From positions 84,130,295 through 84,194,294 of the forward strand of contig CM028378.1 of assembly GCA_013146195.2 (NCBI GenBank): a stretch of 64,000 nucleotides of DNA, given 5' to 3'. The stretch's first letter is position 1, and each line of letters begins with the position of its first letter. Of the stretch, positions 23,154 through 34,617 are shown one piece after another. Under the pieces are notes generated by a model. That model did not search any database. It saw only the letters and a program-made list of their open reading frames with translations, and had not been told where the DNA came from. Made by a program: the position numbers and the translations under genes. The stretch is from Codonopsis lanceolata. Taxonomy: Eukaryota > Streptophyta > Magnoliopsida > Asterales > Campanulaceae.

Positions 23154-24789
23154 TCTCGTTAGCTATAAGCCAGGATAGGTTCCATGGCCTAGTTGGGTTA
23201 ATTCTTGTGTGAATCATGACGTTGAGTGTTCTCTTTCGTGCCTTATTGGCAAATTCTTGTTAATGAATAGGGCTTAGAATCCTAAGTTCATTGTAATCTA
23301 GATTCTCGTGAGTACAGTGTTCGTGCCGAGGAATATTACCTTTCACCCGTTTTACTTTCAAGGCGCGATTATACCAAGAGTGTGTGTTCTTTGCTTTGTA
23401 GAGCTATTGTTTCTTGTCCGTTGTGAGTGATCTTATAAGCTCGGGTTGTTGATTCGGCGTAATCATCGTGGTGTCGATAGAGCCTTTGACATGTTACATC
23501 TTCTTGGCGGCGTGGCTAAGCCTCCCGTAGTACCTAGTGTATTCCTTGATTCCTACATAAGTATATATATCTTACGTAGTGCCTAATCGTGAGTACTTGG
23601 GCGTATAGTGTCGGGGAATTAGAGGACTCTTTCTGTTTGGTTATTGAGATTGAAGGGATACCCTAATGCTCAAGGTATCGTTGTGGTTTCAAGTTGAGGC
23701 GGGTGAGTACCGATAGGTGATCGCATGACCGATGATTGGTTGTCGTTAGCTCGTTTACGTCTTGACCCAAAGTGATTTGAGGTTTTCTAGCTAATAACTA
23801 TTTGCTAGCCAAGGACTATTAAGTTATTGTCTTGTACCGTTATTCGACTAATGCATTAGTAGAGTATTAGCATATTGTAAAAGGATTTATCCATCATTAG
23901 TGAATCGTTAAGGGTATGAATGTTCCATACATGGTATACTTGCATGGTAGACTAAAATACTATGTACATGATATTGATTTCCATGCCTAAGTGTAATTAT
24001 ATTATATGTGCATGAGACCTTCATAAAGGATGCTCTTATGTGATTTGTAACTCCTCCGCATCCTAAACGACGGAAGCTTTTGAAGTCACTTGGAGGGCCC
24101 TGACTTGATTATCAAGAGGTATTCGTCGTAGAACTAGAATGGTATAATATGATATAGGAATTGATGAACCCATGACCAAACTGGAATGAAATTGAAAGTG
24201 TCATCTTGTTTTACTTGTGCAAATATGTGCAACGTGTATATTGAAATCATGCTACGAATAAATTGAACCTGTGTCATGATTGAATGAATTGCCTGGTATT
24301 GAATGCCTTCTTTGAAAGGCGAATATGTGGTCCATGATGATTGACTACTTGATTTTATTGTTAGGACGTTAGATCCTATAGATGCGTGTTGTGACCGGAA
24401 TAATTTAGTTAGTCTGGAAAACTCTTTGTTGGAAAGTTGTTAGCTTGGTGCAACTATTGCACGTGCATTCGAGTCACCTGTTTAGTTGATAAAGAAGAAT
24501 TTTCACCTCATTGTCCACGTTTGTTGGAACCTAGTAAACCTCGATAATGTCCTTGAACCCTGTCAAGAGTCAAGATGACTCGACTTTGAATCGATGGGAG
24601 ATGATATTTAAGCATTTCTTTCCCTGTCGCCTCCGCAGATTCGTTTCTCCATGACCCGTATATTTGTATACAACTTCTCTACCTGTATTGAGCTCGTAGT
24701 TAAACTGTTCGACTCACATCCTTTGTTTTGCAAATGCTTGTCCTCTTCTTGCCTTGTCCTTGTAGCACGACTTTGGGACTACACATTGC
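23154..24789 (+). other. non-coding internal region of the gypsy derivative
   Basis: It has no reading frame typical of gag. About 23700-24620 is conserved (in reverse) in the left copy and in the third element at 61856-62760. About 24650-24770 resembles the LTR end of the third element (words GCTTGTCCTCTTCTTGCC and GAGCTCGT), suggesting a mosaic origin. Confidence 0.65.
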
Positions 24790-25480
24790 TTCCCGACCGA
24801 GAATTAGAGTTTTGCGTTGAACTATTGCCAGGGACCTCGCTTATATCTAGAACACCTTACAGAATAACTCCAGCGGAGTTGTGAGAATTGAAAGAGTAGT
24901 TGCAAGAACTTCAAGATAGAGAGTTCATTTAACCGAGTGTGTCCCATGGGGTGCACCGGTATTGTTTGTGAAAGAATTGTAGTAGTTTACGACTTTGCAT
25001 AGACTATCGACAGTTGAACCAGAATACTATCAAGAATATGTATCCCTTGCCACGCATTGATGATCTCTTTGATCCACTTCGGGGTTCAGTTGTTCATTCC
25101 AAGCTTGACATGAGGAGCGGCTATCACCGGTTGAGGGTTAGAGCGGAGGATGTCCCTAAGACAGCCTTTCGTACGCGTTACGGCCATTATGAGTTGTTGT
25201 GATGCCGTTTGGGTTGTCCAACGCACCTGCAGTTTTATGGACCTGATGAATAGGGTTTTTCATGAATATCTCGATTGCTTGTGGTTGTGTTTATTATTGA
25301 TATTCTCGGGTACTCCAAGTCACGAGAGGAGGTTGACTACGGCTCCTATCCTAGCATTGCCTAGTGTTTCGAAGAACCTTGTGATTTTATCGATGCCTCG
25401 TTAGAAGGCTTGGGTTACGTGCTTGTGCCATGGATTCTCATTTGCCATTAGCTGAATTTGCTTTTATAACAGTTACCAGT
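24790..25480 (+). pseudogene. gypsy reverse transcriptase/RNase H fragment
   Basis: It begins near LEFCVELLPGTSLISRTPYR and contains PYRITPAEL, RLCIDYRQLNQ (shifted frame) and NTIKNMYPLPRIDDLFD. The next part reads SGYHRLRVRAEDVPKTAFR and MDLMNRVFHEYLD. These are the conserved N-terminal and palm regions of a Ty3-gypsy reverse transcriptase. The IDDI catalytic region follows in a shifted frame (about 25285-25310), then an RNase H start (LTTAPILALPS). Coding then jumps to the integrase end. Stops and frameshifts occur throughout, so it is inactive. Confidence 0.85.
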
Positions 25481-26035
25481 CTAGTATTGAAATGACGCCA
25501 TATGAGGCTTATTAGAGATAGATTGCTTGCAGTCCAGAGTAGACAGAAGAGCTACGCGGACAACCGGAGACGCGACTTAGAATTTCAGGTTGGTGACTCG
25601 GTATTCTCGAAGGTATCGCCTCGCAGCGGTACTAAGCGATTTGGGAAGAAATGTAAATTTCCACCTAGATTCATTGGACCATTCGAGATCCTAGAAAGGA
25701 TTGGAGCTTTGTCGTATCGGTTAGCATTGCCGCCTTCGTTATCGAATGTTCACGATGTATTCCATGTCTCGATGCTACGCGAGTATTTGATAGAGGAATC
25801 GCATGTCCTTGTTTACGATGAGATTTCATTCGAACCCGATCTTTCTTGTGATGAAGGACCAGTGAGGATTCTTGTTACTAAGGAGCAAACATTGAGAACG
25901 AAGCGAATTCCGTTAGTAAGTCTTGTGAAAGAATTATGATATTGAGGAAGCCACGTGGGAGACCGAGCTTGATATGCGAGAGAAATACCCCTTTCCTATT
26001 CGACGACTCCGGTAAGAATTTAGGGACTAAATTCC
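25440..26035 (+). pseudogene. gypsy integrase C-terminus with chromodomain-like tail
   Basis: The longest open part is 25502-25939 (145 codons). Words RLLAVQSRQKSYADNRRRDL, FQVGDSVFSKVSP, PPRFIGPFEILERIG, LPPSLSNVHDVFHVSMLREY and EPDLSCDEGPVRIL are typical of the SH3-like C-terminal domain of chromovirus integrase. After a frameshift near 25930, IEEATWETELDMREKYPF resembles the chromodomain-type tail used in target choice. The catalytic integrase core and zinc finger are absent, removed by the internal deletion shared with the left copy. Confidence 0.88.
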
Positions 26036-26036
26036 T

Positions 26037-26051
26037 TTAAGTGGGGGAGGA
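26037..26051 (+). promoter_or_regulatory. gypsy polypurine tract
   Basis: TTAAGTGGGGGAGGA immediately before the 3' LTR, the plus-strand primer site. The left copy has the inverse at 17852-17866. Confidence 0.85.
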
Positions 26052-29000
26052 TGTGAGAACCCAAACCCATTACTTGTTTATTGCCTTAATAACATGCTTG
26101 TATTATACCTTAACATGTTAGACGCTTCTAATTGTCCCTGTCATGTTCACACTGGAATATTACGTGCCTAGTTGCTTGATTTCCTTCTATACTTAGCATA
26201 CCTTCCCGTTATGCCTCGCGTGTTGCCTTAGCCTGATTTGCACTCAACCGAGACTCGTTAGGATTCTATTGTCTTTCATAGATGACTTAGAACACTCGCC
26301 TTGATCCTAGTAAGCTTGATTGGAAGTTTAGAAACCTTCTTGCCTTGTTTTGGCCTTAGCGATTTCACCCGTCTCCCGTTTTGCTCGTATTTCGACGTGC
26401 GAATTGTTCCTTGAGTTCCCGGACTTGTATTCAAGTCATAACCATGATTAAACAAGCCTATTCCATGCCCAAGTTACCCTAGTTTTATTGACGTTTGATC
26501 CGGGTTTGATTCGTCAACCAATCGTCGCTTGACTCGAGCCTTGTCCTACCTTGTTCCGGGTGATGTTCGGGTGTATTTCGGACATGTTTTGAGTTGTGTT
26601 AGACCCTAGAATGGTTGCCCATGAGCTTGGGACCATTTAGGACTTGTTTAGGTCAAGTTTTGATGCCCCGAGTTCGACGCATGTTCGAGTGGCGCCCGCC
26701 TCAAATCGAGCAAATGAAAAAGGAACCGGTCTCGGCGGTTGGCGGCCGCATTCATGAGGCGCCCGCCTCACCCTCTTTTCACTACGGGAATTTTTCTTCT
26801 TCTGTTTTGTCCGACCTTTAACCCTTAAACCCCTTCCTAATTGTCCTAATCCAACCTATTAAACCCTAATTAAGCTAGATTAGTCCTAATCTCAAGCCAC
26901 CACCTTTGGACATGTGGATTCCACCACTCCTCTCCCCTTGACACTTGGAATTCCACCAAATCCATGCATGATATAAAAGGCCTCCCTTGTTGACTTTGCC
27001 TTAATCTTCCATTATCAGATTTCTCTCTCTCTCTCTTGCCATGGTTAGTGTGTGTAGAGAATAGGTGAGATTAGTGTGTGTCTCTCCCCTAGATTGAGCT
27101 CCCGACCTCCGTTTGCCAAACCGAGACCACCGGAGTGAAGCTACCGACGAGGAGATCGTTTCCATCCGGATTACTTTGTACACCAACCTTCCTTTTCCTT
27201 GGTGAATGTAAGCTATCGATTTCCCCTTAGGATACATGCTAGAATTGCCATGTTTCCCCCTTTTCTATTGATCTCCATGCTTCTTCCATGTCCAAACTAT
27301 GATTGTGGATGATTTGATCTCTTGGGATTTTGATTAATGTCCATCTTGTTGATTGAGACATATGCTTAGAATTAACTATGTTATATGCTTCCTTAGGAAC
27401 AATTAATGTTCTTGAAATTTATAGATTTTGATAACTCTTGGAAACTATGATTTCTAGGGTTCCATATACCATGAATTGTCTATCTTGTTGATTGAGATCT
27501 ATGCCTAGAATTAAAAGAGTTCCATGTCCCCTTAGGAACAACTATTGTTCTTGGACCAATAACTTTTGATAACTCTTGGAGATAATGACTTCTCGGGTTT
27601 CACATGTTACAAAGCGTCCATCCTATTGAGCGAGTCCTACGCCTCGAATTGTATATGTTCTTTGCCCACTTAAGAATAACAAATGTTCTTGGACTTACGA
27701 CTCTTGATAACTCTTGGGAATTATGATTCTAGGGTTTCCTATGCCTTGTATTGATCATCCTATTGGATTGGGTCCTAGGCCTAGTATAAATTGTGATCTA
27801 TGTTCCCTTGCGAGAAAATAATGTTCTTGGACCCTTGCACTTTAATAACCTTGAAAGAATGATTCTAAGGCCCTTGAATTCGAATTATCGATAATTCTTA
27901 ATTACGGCTGTTAAATGGATTAATGACCTAGCCGATCATCTACGAGAACTTAGAAAAGGATTTTGGATGCATCTAGCATCTTAACTCCCTTGGATGAATT
28001 GGTAGAGACGACTCAGCGGAGTCAAACTTAGGTGAGCCATTGAACAATACCGGCTCAATGATCAATCCCTACGACGTCCTAAACACGTTCCTCTAAGAAT
28101 GATGATTCTAGACTGTTGAAACTTGAATTGGTTACCTGGCTTGATTCTTGATGTCATAAAATAGAATGTCTATTTGACATATTGAGTTCGCCCTTGTCGA
28201 ACTCCTTCCTGCTTGATTATTGATGAAAATTCTTAACTACGGTTGTTTAATAGGTTAATGACCTAGCCGATCATATACGAGAACTTAGAAAAGGTTCATG
28301 ATGCATTTAGCGTCTTATCCATCTTGGATGAATTGTTATAGATGACTCAACAGAGTCAAGCTTAGCGAGCCATTGAACAATACCGGCTCACCAACCCATC
28401 CCTTCGACGTTCTAAACGCTTCCTAAGAAGAATAATAATTCTAGACTCTTGAACTTGAAGCGATTACCTTGCTTGATCTTGAATGTCATATTATAGCATG
28501 ACTAATTGACATGTGAGTTACTCTTGACGAACTCAATCACCTTGTTTATTGATGAGAATAATTTACTTGTCTTGAACGAGATCGCTCTTGTCGACCTCGT
28601 TCTATACTTGAGAATTTTGTTAAGTAAACATTACTTGGCATTTGCATGAGTCCAGCTGGCATACCTGTCTTTGTTCACACACGCCTCCACTGTGGCCACA
28701 GTGGGGAAGTAGCTCCCTTGTTGTAATCATTAAGAGCACCATTGGACTATCCCGGGCATCTCCTCGGAAGATCGATGTACTTACACACATTCGATACCCG
28801 CACATTTCCAGATAACGCTTGTATGCAGGAACTACGTAGCGGCCCGGCTCTCGATATATCCTGATCCTATGTGATTTAATTATAAGCACCTATGTGAAAC
28901 AATGTGCATCTTGAATACATGACCTCTATGATATCTTGTCCTGAATATGAAATCTTGCCTGAAAATGATATCTTGCCTTGAATGATGCATATTGCCATGA

Positions 29001-29648
29001 CATGCATGATTGATAGCTTACAAGTCTTTATGACTTACCCTTTCCCCTTTTACTGCTTTAGATCCTAGCAAGACAGGTCCTGCTCGATGACTCGCGGTGT
29101 TCGTGCTTTGTGCCCTTTTTGGTGCGCCGTTGATATTTGAAGAGGTGGTTTAGATGCCCTCTTTCTCTTGTTTTATATTTTTGTAAGGACGACGGGTTAA
29201 GCAAGTCAACTAGACTATGCTTGGGTATTTGTGTAGAACTTGCTTGTAAATCTTAACTGCTAGTAATTTAATACTTGTAGTACTTGTAACCCTTTTTGTG
29301 CCGGCATGGTGTAAGCCGAGCTTTGGTTAACTTGTTAGTATTCCTCCACGTATTAGTCTTCCGCTGAGCATGCTATTAGCTCCTTATTAATTCTTGTCTT
29401 TGAACTGTTAGCTTGGGTTCCGGCATGTAGTGTCGCCGAAGACTTGGTTATTTTGTTTAACTGTTTATCAGGTTTAAAAGTTTTAAAAATATCCGGCCGT
29501 TTGGTGCCGAGGCGTGCTACGACTCCAATGTTGCGTCACGTCGTTTTTATAAATTAAGTCCTTGCTTGTTTAATTGCCTACTTGTTTCCCTCCTTATTTG
29601 GGCGGTCCGACCCTCGGTCCCATCTCGGGCCCGGGCCGGGTCGTCACA
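26052..29648 (+). repeat. gypsy 3' LTR, right copy (3.60 kb)
   Basis: It starts TGTGAGAACCC and ends GGGTCGTCACA. A TATA box is at 26972-26978. A GC-rich GAGGCGCCCGCCTCAC word is near 26757. It is followed by ATAATAATATC from the interrupted copia element. Confidence 0.93.
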
Positions 29649-32305
29649 ATAATAATATCTACTTTGATCGTCAATGAAAGTAATAAAGTATTTCTTACCG
29701 CCTCGAGTTGGGACAAATTTTAAGTCACATAAATCGCAATGAATTAAACCCAACAGTTGGCTAGTTCTTTCAATTGATTTAAAAGGTTTCTTTGCAAATT
29801 TTGCTTCAACACAAATTTCACATTTGTGATCTTTTATTGAATCAAGTTTTGGAATAAGTCCTAAACCTACAAGCTTTCTTAAAGAAGCACGATTCACATG
29901 TCCTAAGCGACTATGCCATAAATTAGAAGACTCGCACAAGTAAATAGAATTATCAATTTTATTAATAGCTTGTGGGTACAAATAGGTGGACTTCTTGTCC
30001 ACTACAACAACATTTGCCTTAAATAGGCCATCTAGCAAGTATCATTTCCCAACATACATCCCTCCCTTAGTAAGTACAAATTTATCAGATTCAAATACAA
30101 CTTTAAAACCTTTCTTACTAAGCAGTGAACCGAAAATTAAAATTTTCCTTATGTCGGGTACATGCATCACATCGTTGAGAGTAAGCTCCTTTCCCGATGT
30201 GAACTTCAATATCACCTTCCCAATGCCTTCAATCTTGGAGGTTGCGGAATTTTCCATATAAAGAAAATCTTCACGTTCCATATTCTTGTATTCTGCAAAC
30301 AAGCTTTTGTCGGCACATATGTGACGAGTGGCTCCTGTGTCCACCCACCAATCCTTGACGTTTGACACCAAGTTGGCTTCACATACAACAACAGATAGAC
30401 TTACTTCGGAAATACCCGTAGAGAGAGTGTCCACTTCTGTCATGTTTGCTTGGGGAGGCTTCTTCTTCTTGCTTCGGTAATCCTTCGCCCGATGACCGGT
30501 TTTCCCACAATTGAAACAGTCCCCTTTGAACTTGAAGCGTTTGTTGTTGTTGTCATTACTTGTCTTCTTGTCCTTAGAAGAGTCATCACGCTTTCTTTTG
30601 TTGTTCTTAGGTCCAGAGTCTTCAACCATGTTAGCCTTTGCTTCCATGTTCCGTGCAGCGGCTCTCTTTTCTGCACCACGATTGTCCTCTTCAATACGAA
30701 GACGAACAAGCAAGTCTTCCATTGACATTTCCTTCCGTTTGTGCTTGAGGTAATTTTTGAAATCTCTCCATGAAGGAGGCAACTTCTCAATTATACATGC
30801 AATTTGGAAGAACTCGCTCAATTGCATGCCTTCAACTTCAATGTTATGTAACAGAACTTGTATCTCCTCAACCTGATTCATTACCGTTTTAGAATCAATC
30901 ATTTTAAAATCCAAAAATTTTGCAACAAAGAATTTCTTTGTTCCAGCATCTTCGGTTTTGTATTTTTTCTCGAGAGATTCCCAAAGCCTTTTTGCAGTTT
31001 GAATGGTGTAGTACACATTATACAATGTGTTGTCTAGTCCATTCAAAATATAGTTCCGGCATAGTTAATCCACATGTTTCCATGCATCAATAGCCAATTG
31101 CGTTGCCTTGTCAATTGTACCTTCCGCTACAGGACATTCTTCACGCAAGAACTTCATCAATCCAAGCGCTGTGAGATAGAACAACATTTTCTGTTGCCAA
31201 CGCTTGAAATCAGTTCCATTGAACTTTTCCAGTTTCTTGTACTGCGAGGCCGGGGGCATGAGAAGCTGATTTGCACTTGAAGTGCTTGCAAACGCACTCG
31301 GACTCGAAGTGGTTGCAACAGTTTCACTAGTGGATTCATTTCCATTAGCCATTTTGTCGCACAAAAAGTAAAAATCAAATAAGAAGGAGATGAAGTAGAA
31401 GATAAATAAAATTAAATACCTGATATTATTTGTCTTAAGATTGTTGTAAATAATTTTGATTATCTTAATATCTTCAAAGCAGATTTCTAGATGAAGTACG
31501 AAACGAGGTATGCCGAGGCAAATCTCCTTAAGACAAATATTGCCTCCGTAACGGTGCAAACGAATGGTTGGCAATTGTCTCCCAAGATACAACGTTTCTT
31601 CCAAAAGTTAGGCTTGCACTTACTAACCTTTGACGGACGAACCAAATTTGCTGACTTGCTCTTCAAGCTTTCACAAAACGGGAGAAGGAAAAAAAGGAGT
31701 AAAAGAAAACTGGATTTCTTTTGTAAAACACTTAAGATTTTTCGGATGTTAAAACTGAGAGAATGTTGCTGGATTTCGATGACCTGAATGACTGGAAGAA
31801 GGGGTCTTTATATAGCCTTAGTCGAGTCTGTTCACAAAGGATGCAACCCGTGGCATGTTCGATGAACTCGTGACGTTCTGCTCGAGTGACGGCCGCCCAC
31901 TCATCGGCCGCCAAGGCCCAAAGATCGAACTCCGACGTGTCTGTTCGAGCTCAATCGCCGCCCACCACTCTGGTGTGTTGGTTCACCGACACGCTCTTTC
32001 AGCTTCCTATATAAAATGTAAAAGAAGTGCAAAGTGCGCCTCGAAAGCGTCCAATGCGAACTTTGAGACGTGCACGGGCTCAAGCGAGTGCGTGGGCGTG
32101 GGCGAGAGCATTTGTCCAACCAACGGCTAGCAAAGCTAGCTAGTGCGCAAGACATGGCTACATGGTATGTAACTTAAATGTCACTCTCCATAATCTCCCA
32201 CTATATAAACTAGGATACTTTCTAGTATATATCCAATGTGGGTTTAGATTCTTTTGTGGTGACTTAACCCTTCACCCATACATATTTACCCTAAATATTC
32301 CAACA
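29649..32305 (-). mobile_element. Ty1-copia element, 5' part only (minus strand)
   Basis: The 5' LTR begins at 32305 (minus-strand TGTTGGAATATTTAGGG). It is followed by a leader, gag, protease and the start of integrase, then an abrupt end at the gypsy LTR. The remaining pol and 3' LTR are not found on the other side of the gypsy pair. Two TATA-like words (about 32200 and 31810) lie in the presumed LTR. I could not find a clear primer site, so the LTR's inner boundary is uncertain. Confidence 0.85.
29655..31352 (-). pseudogene. copia gag-protease-integrase relic
   Basis: Gag starts at ATG 31352 (MANGNESTSET) with YKKLEKFNGTDFKRWQQKM, then a stop near 31065. It continues in the 334-codon frame 30042-31046 (KRLWESLEKKYKTEDAGTKK, LPPSWRDFKNYLKH). 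The knuckle reads CFNCGKTGHRAKDY, where the last ligand is Tyr instead of Cys. The protease has WWVDTGATRHIC. After a stop near 30040, the pre-integrase and integrase start follow (SNLWHSRLGHVN, CEICVEAKFAKKPF, IHCDLCDLKFVPTRGGKKY, FITFIDDQS). There the frame enters the gypsy LTR. Inactive: two in-frame stops plus truncation before the rest of the integrase core. Confidence 0.9.
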
Positions 32306-33186
32306 GTTTATACTTGTTTGACTTTCCAGGAGTTCTCCTGAGTTTTGTTAGGGGCTTTTTCTTTTGGTTTTTTCTTGTATACTTATTGTGTACAGGGTTT
32401 TCCCCTTTTGGCTTCTTTTATGCAATGTTTTACCAGTTGAAAAAAAGAGAAAGTAGACTATGAACGCACACACTAGTTTGCGGCCAGTCATGCTGGTGGT
32501 GAAGGGTGAGGTGCCTCGGTGCACATGAGGCATCAGTCTTTTTAAGTCATGGTGGTAAAGGTGGTGGCTTCTTAATGTAGCGATCGACTGGGCTGTAGTG
32601 CACCACTCTATGAAGAAGCTTATAGTCTTCTTACAAGAGCTGCTCAGGTCAAGGTGGAGCCGTAGATGAGGCAGATTCACCTTTGAGAGGGAAATTATAT
32701 TTATCTGAATATGGCACGTATGATGATGGTACTAGTAAAAAACATCAAAATCAATTATTAAACTGCTGGATGTATAAAGTAGGGATTTAGAAGTTGGCAA
32801 AAGGACCCAAGAAACAGAGGGGTGATATCAATTGCAACTGAAGTTAATAAGAATATTTGTATAACAACCTTTTCCTTCTTATATTGTCTGAGGAGAGGAA
32901 AAATAAATTTCTTCAATTCTAATTGGGCATATGATTATTTATTACAAAATGCATATTCTCTCCTGATAGTAAGGGGGTGTCCACGGGTCAAAAGCTGAAC
33001 TAGAACCATTGGATTAGAGGGCTCAGTTGAAAGAAATAGGCCTGGCAGCCGGCAGGTTCAGTCTGATGGGTCTAGGCCCGTCTTGTGTCTTATATGAAAA
33101 TTCTTGAACCCAATTTTGTAGAATAATTTTTACTTTGGTACAAATAATTAAATAAAAATGGCATAGAATAATGTAATTTATTGGGA
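32306..33186. other. non-coding stretch with a LINE-like 3' tail
   Basis: 32330-32440 is T-rich with TTTTTCTTGTATACTTATTGTGTACAGGG-type content, which resembles the 3' UTR of plant L1 elements. The rest shows no gene. Confidence 0.3.
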
Positions 33187-33195
33187 AAATAAATA
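33187..33195 (+). repeat. MULE target-site duplication (left)
   Basis: AAATAAATA, repeated exactly at 34609-34617. A 9-bp duplication is the MULE hallmark. Confidence 0.85.
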
Positions 33196-34608
33196 GGATT
33201 AAATAATTATTTGGTCCCTGAACTATCCACAAAATATGTATTTGGTCCTACTATTTTTTTAAATGTGTTTGGTCCTTAAACTCGATTTTTGTTAAGAGAT
33301 TCCCCCTTCACGAAGTTACCGTTAGTTTTGACGTTAAATTTTTTTGGAAATCCCAAATTTGCCCTTATGTCTTTGGGCATCTTATGAAACCCTAAATTTG
33401 GTCTCAATCTATCCAATATCCCAACAAACCAGTAGAACAATGTCACCTTTGATTTTTGTTTTTGTTTATCTTCCAAAAAAGAAATACTCCAGAAATACAC
33501 GATGGCGAACCGATGGCAATGACGGTGGACTGGCCGGATGATATCGGGGAGAGAGAAAGTTCGAGACCGACCGACAGAAATACACGATGGCGGACTGAGA
33601 AATCGAGCGAGAGATCGAAGATGGTTGGATGGTAGACTGAGATAAAGAAAGAGAGCCGGTAACCAGATCTGATCTGGAAATGGTATGGGCCAAGATCTAC
33701 ATCTAAAGCGTCAACTTCTAGGTGGAATAGTAAAGGAATGCTGCTAAGGTTGAAGCAAGAATCTTCTATCTGCCAACTGTAGATCTTCCAATCGGGCTCG
33801 AGCAGACTTGCAGCTATGGTCGAAGCAGAACTCTGAAAGTCACTTCTTCCTTTCCTTGCACAGGGCTATGGTAATTCCAAAACCCATATCAATTTGTTAT
33901 CTCTCTCTCCCAACACTCCATCTCCAACCATGGCCGCCTATCTCTCATTCTCCGGTCTCGCTCGCCCCATCTCCAACCAAAGACCAGGGCCCGTCTTCCA
34001 CCAAGTCCACCTCTTCCGTCAACTTCCGACCATTCTTTCCCTTTACGGCGTTCGCTTTGTTCCAGATCTGAGCGAGTCTCTCTCTCCATCACTCCAGATC
34101 TATAGTTTCTCTGTCTCCGGCCAAGCTCATCAGCCTCCGACTGTGATGAGAAAAATATATGAGCAAAATTTGAATTTGTAGACCGCACATTCTAATAATT
34201 TTAAGACATAATCAAAATGAGCAATCATTTAAAAAATCAAAAAGTTCCGACACCATTTGAATTGTTTGACCAAGTATAGTGGTATAGGATGGGAGGAGGC
34301 TTAGCAAGATCTGAACAAGTTATTTGTACGAGGCTTAAATCGTGGGTTCACCAATGAAAGTCAACTGAGCCTTCATTAGTCATTGCTTTTCCCTTTTTCT
34401 TTTTCTTTTTTTTTATTTTGAACAATTAACATTTCTAAGGGCAAATTTGGAATTTCATAAAAATTTGACGGCAAAATTGACGGTAACTCTATGAGGGGTG
34501 AATCTCTTAGCAAAAACTGAGTTTAAGGACTAAATACATTTCAAAAAAAGTTGCGGGACCAAACGCATAGTTTGTGGATAGTTTAAGGACCAAATAATTA
34601 TTTAATCC
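33196..34608. mobile_element. non-autonomous long-TIR MULE (1.4 kb)
   Basis: The terminal inverted repeats are about 175 bp (33196-33370 and about 34436-34608), beginning GGATTAAATAATTATTTGG, with a perfect 9-bp target duplication AAATAAATA. There is no transposase. The interior (33470-34190) is more GC-rich than the arms. It holds an open frame (33894-34181) with a Ser/Pro/Arg-rich, transit-peptide-like start (MAAYLSFSGLARP after an upstream Met). It may be a captured host fragment, as in Pack-MULEs, but I recognise no donor gene. A truncated relative lies at 57694-58233. Confidence 0.88.
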
Positions 34609-34617
34609 AAATAAATA

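Larger units (their letters stand above)
20174..29648 (+). mobile_element. Ty3-gypsy (Tekay-like chromovirus) deletion derivative, right copy
   Basis: The 5' LTR is truncated by the gap (20174 to about 23140). A tRNA-iMet primer site is at 23142-23153. The internal region is only 2.9 kb, followed by a purine tract at about 26037-26051 and a 3' LTR at 26052-29648. The LTRs exceed the interior in length. No gag or protease is present and pol is reduced to pieces, so it would need proteins from an intact relative. Reverse transcriptase and chromodomain-like words point to the Tekay/Del type of chromovirus. It sits inside the pol region of a copia element at its right end. Confidence 0.92.
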
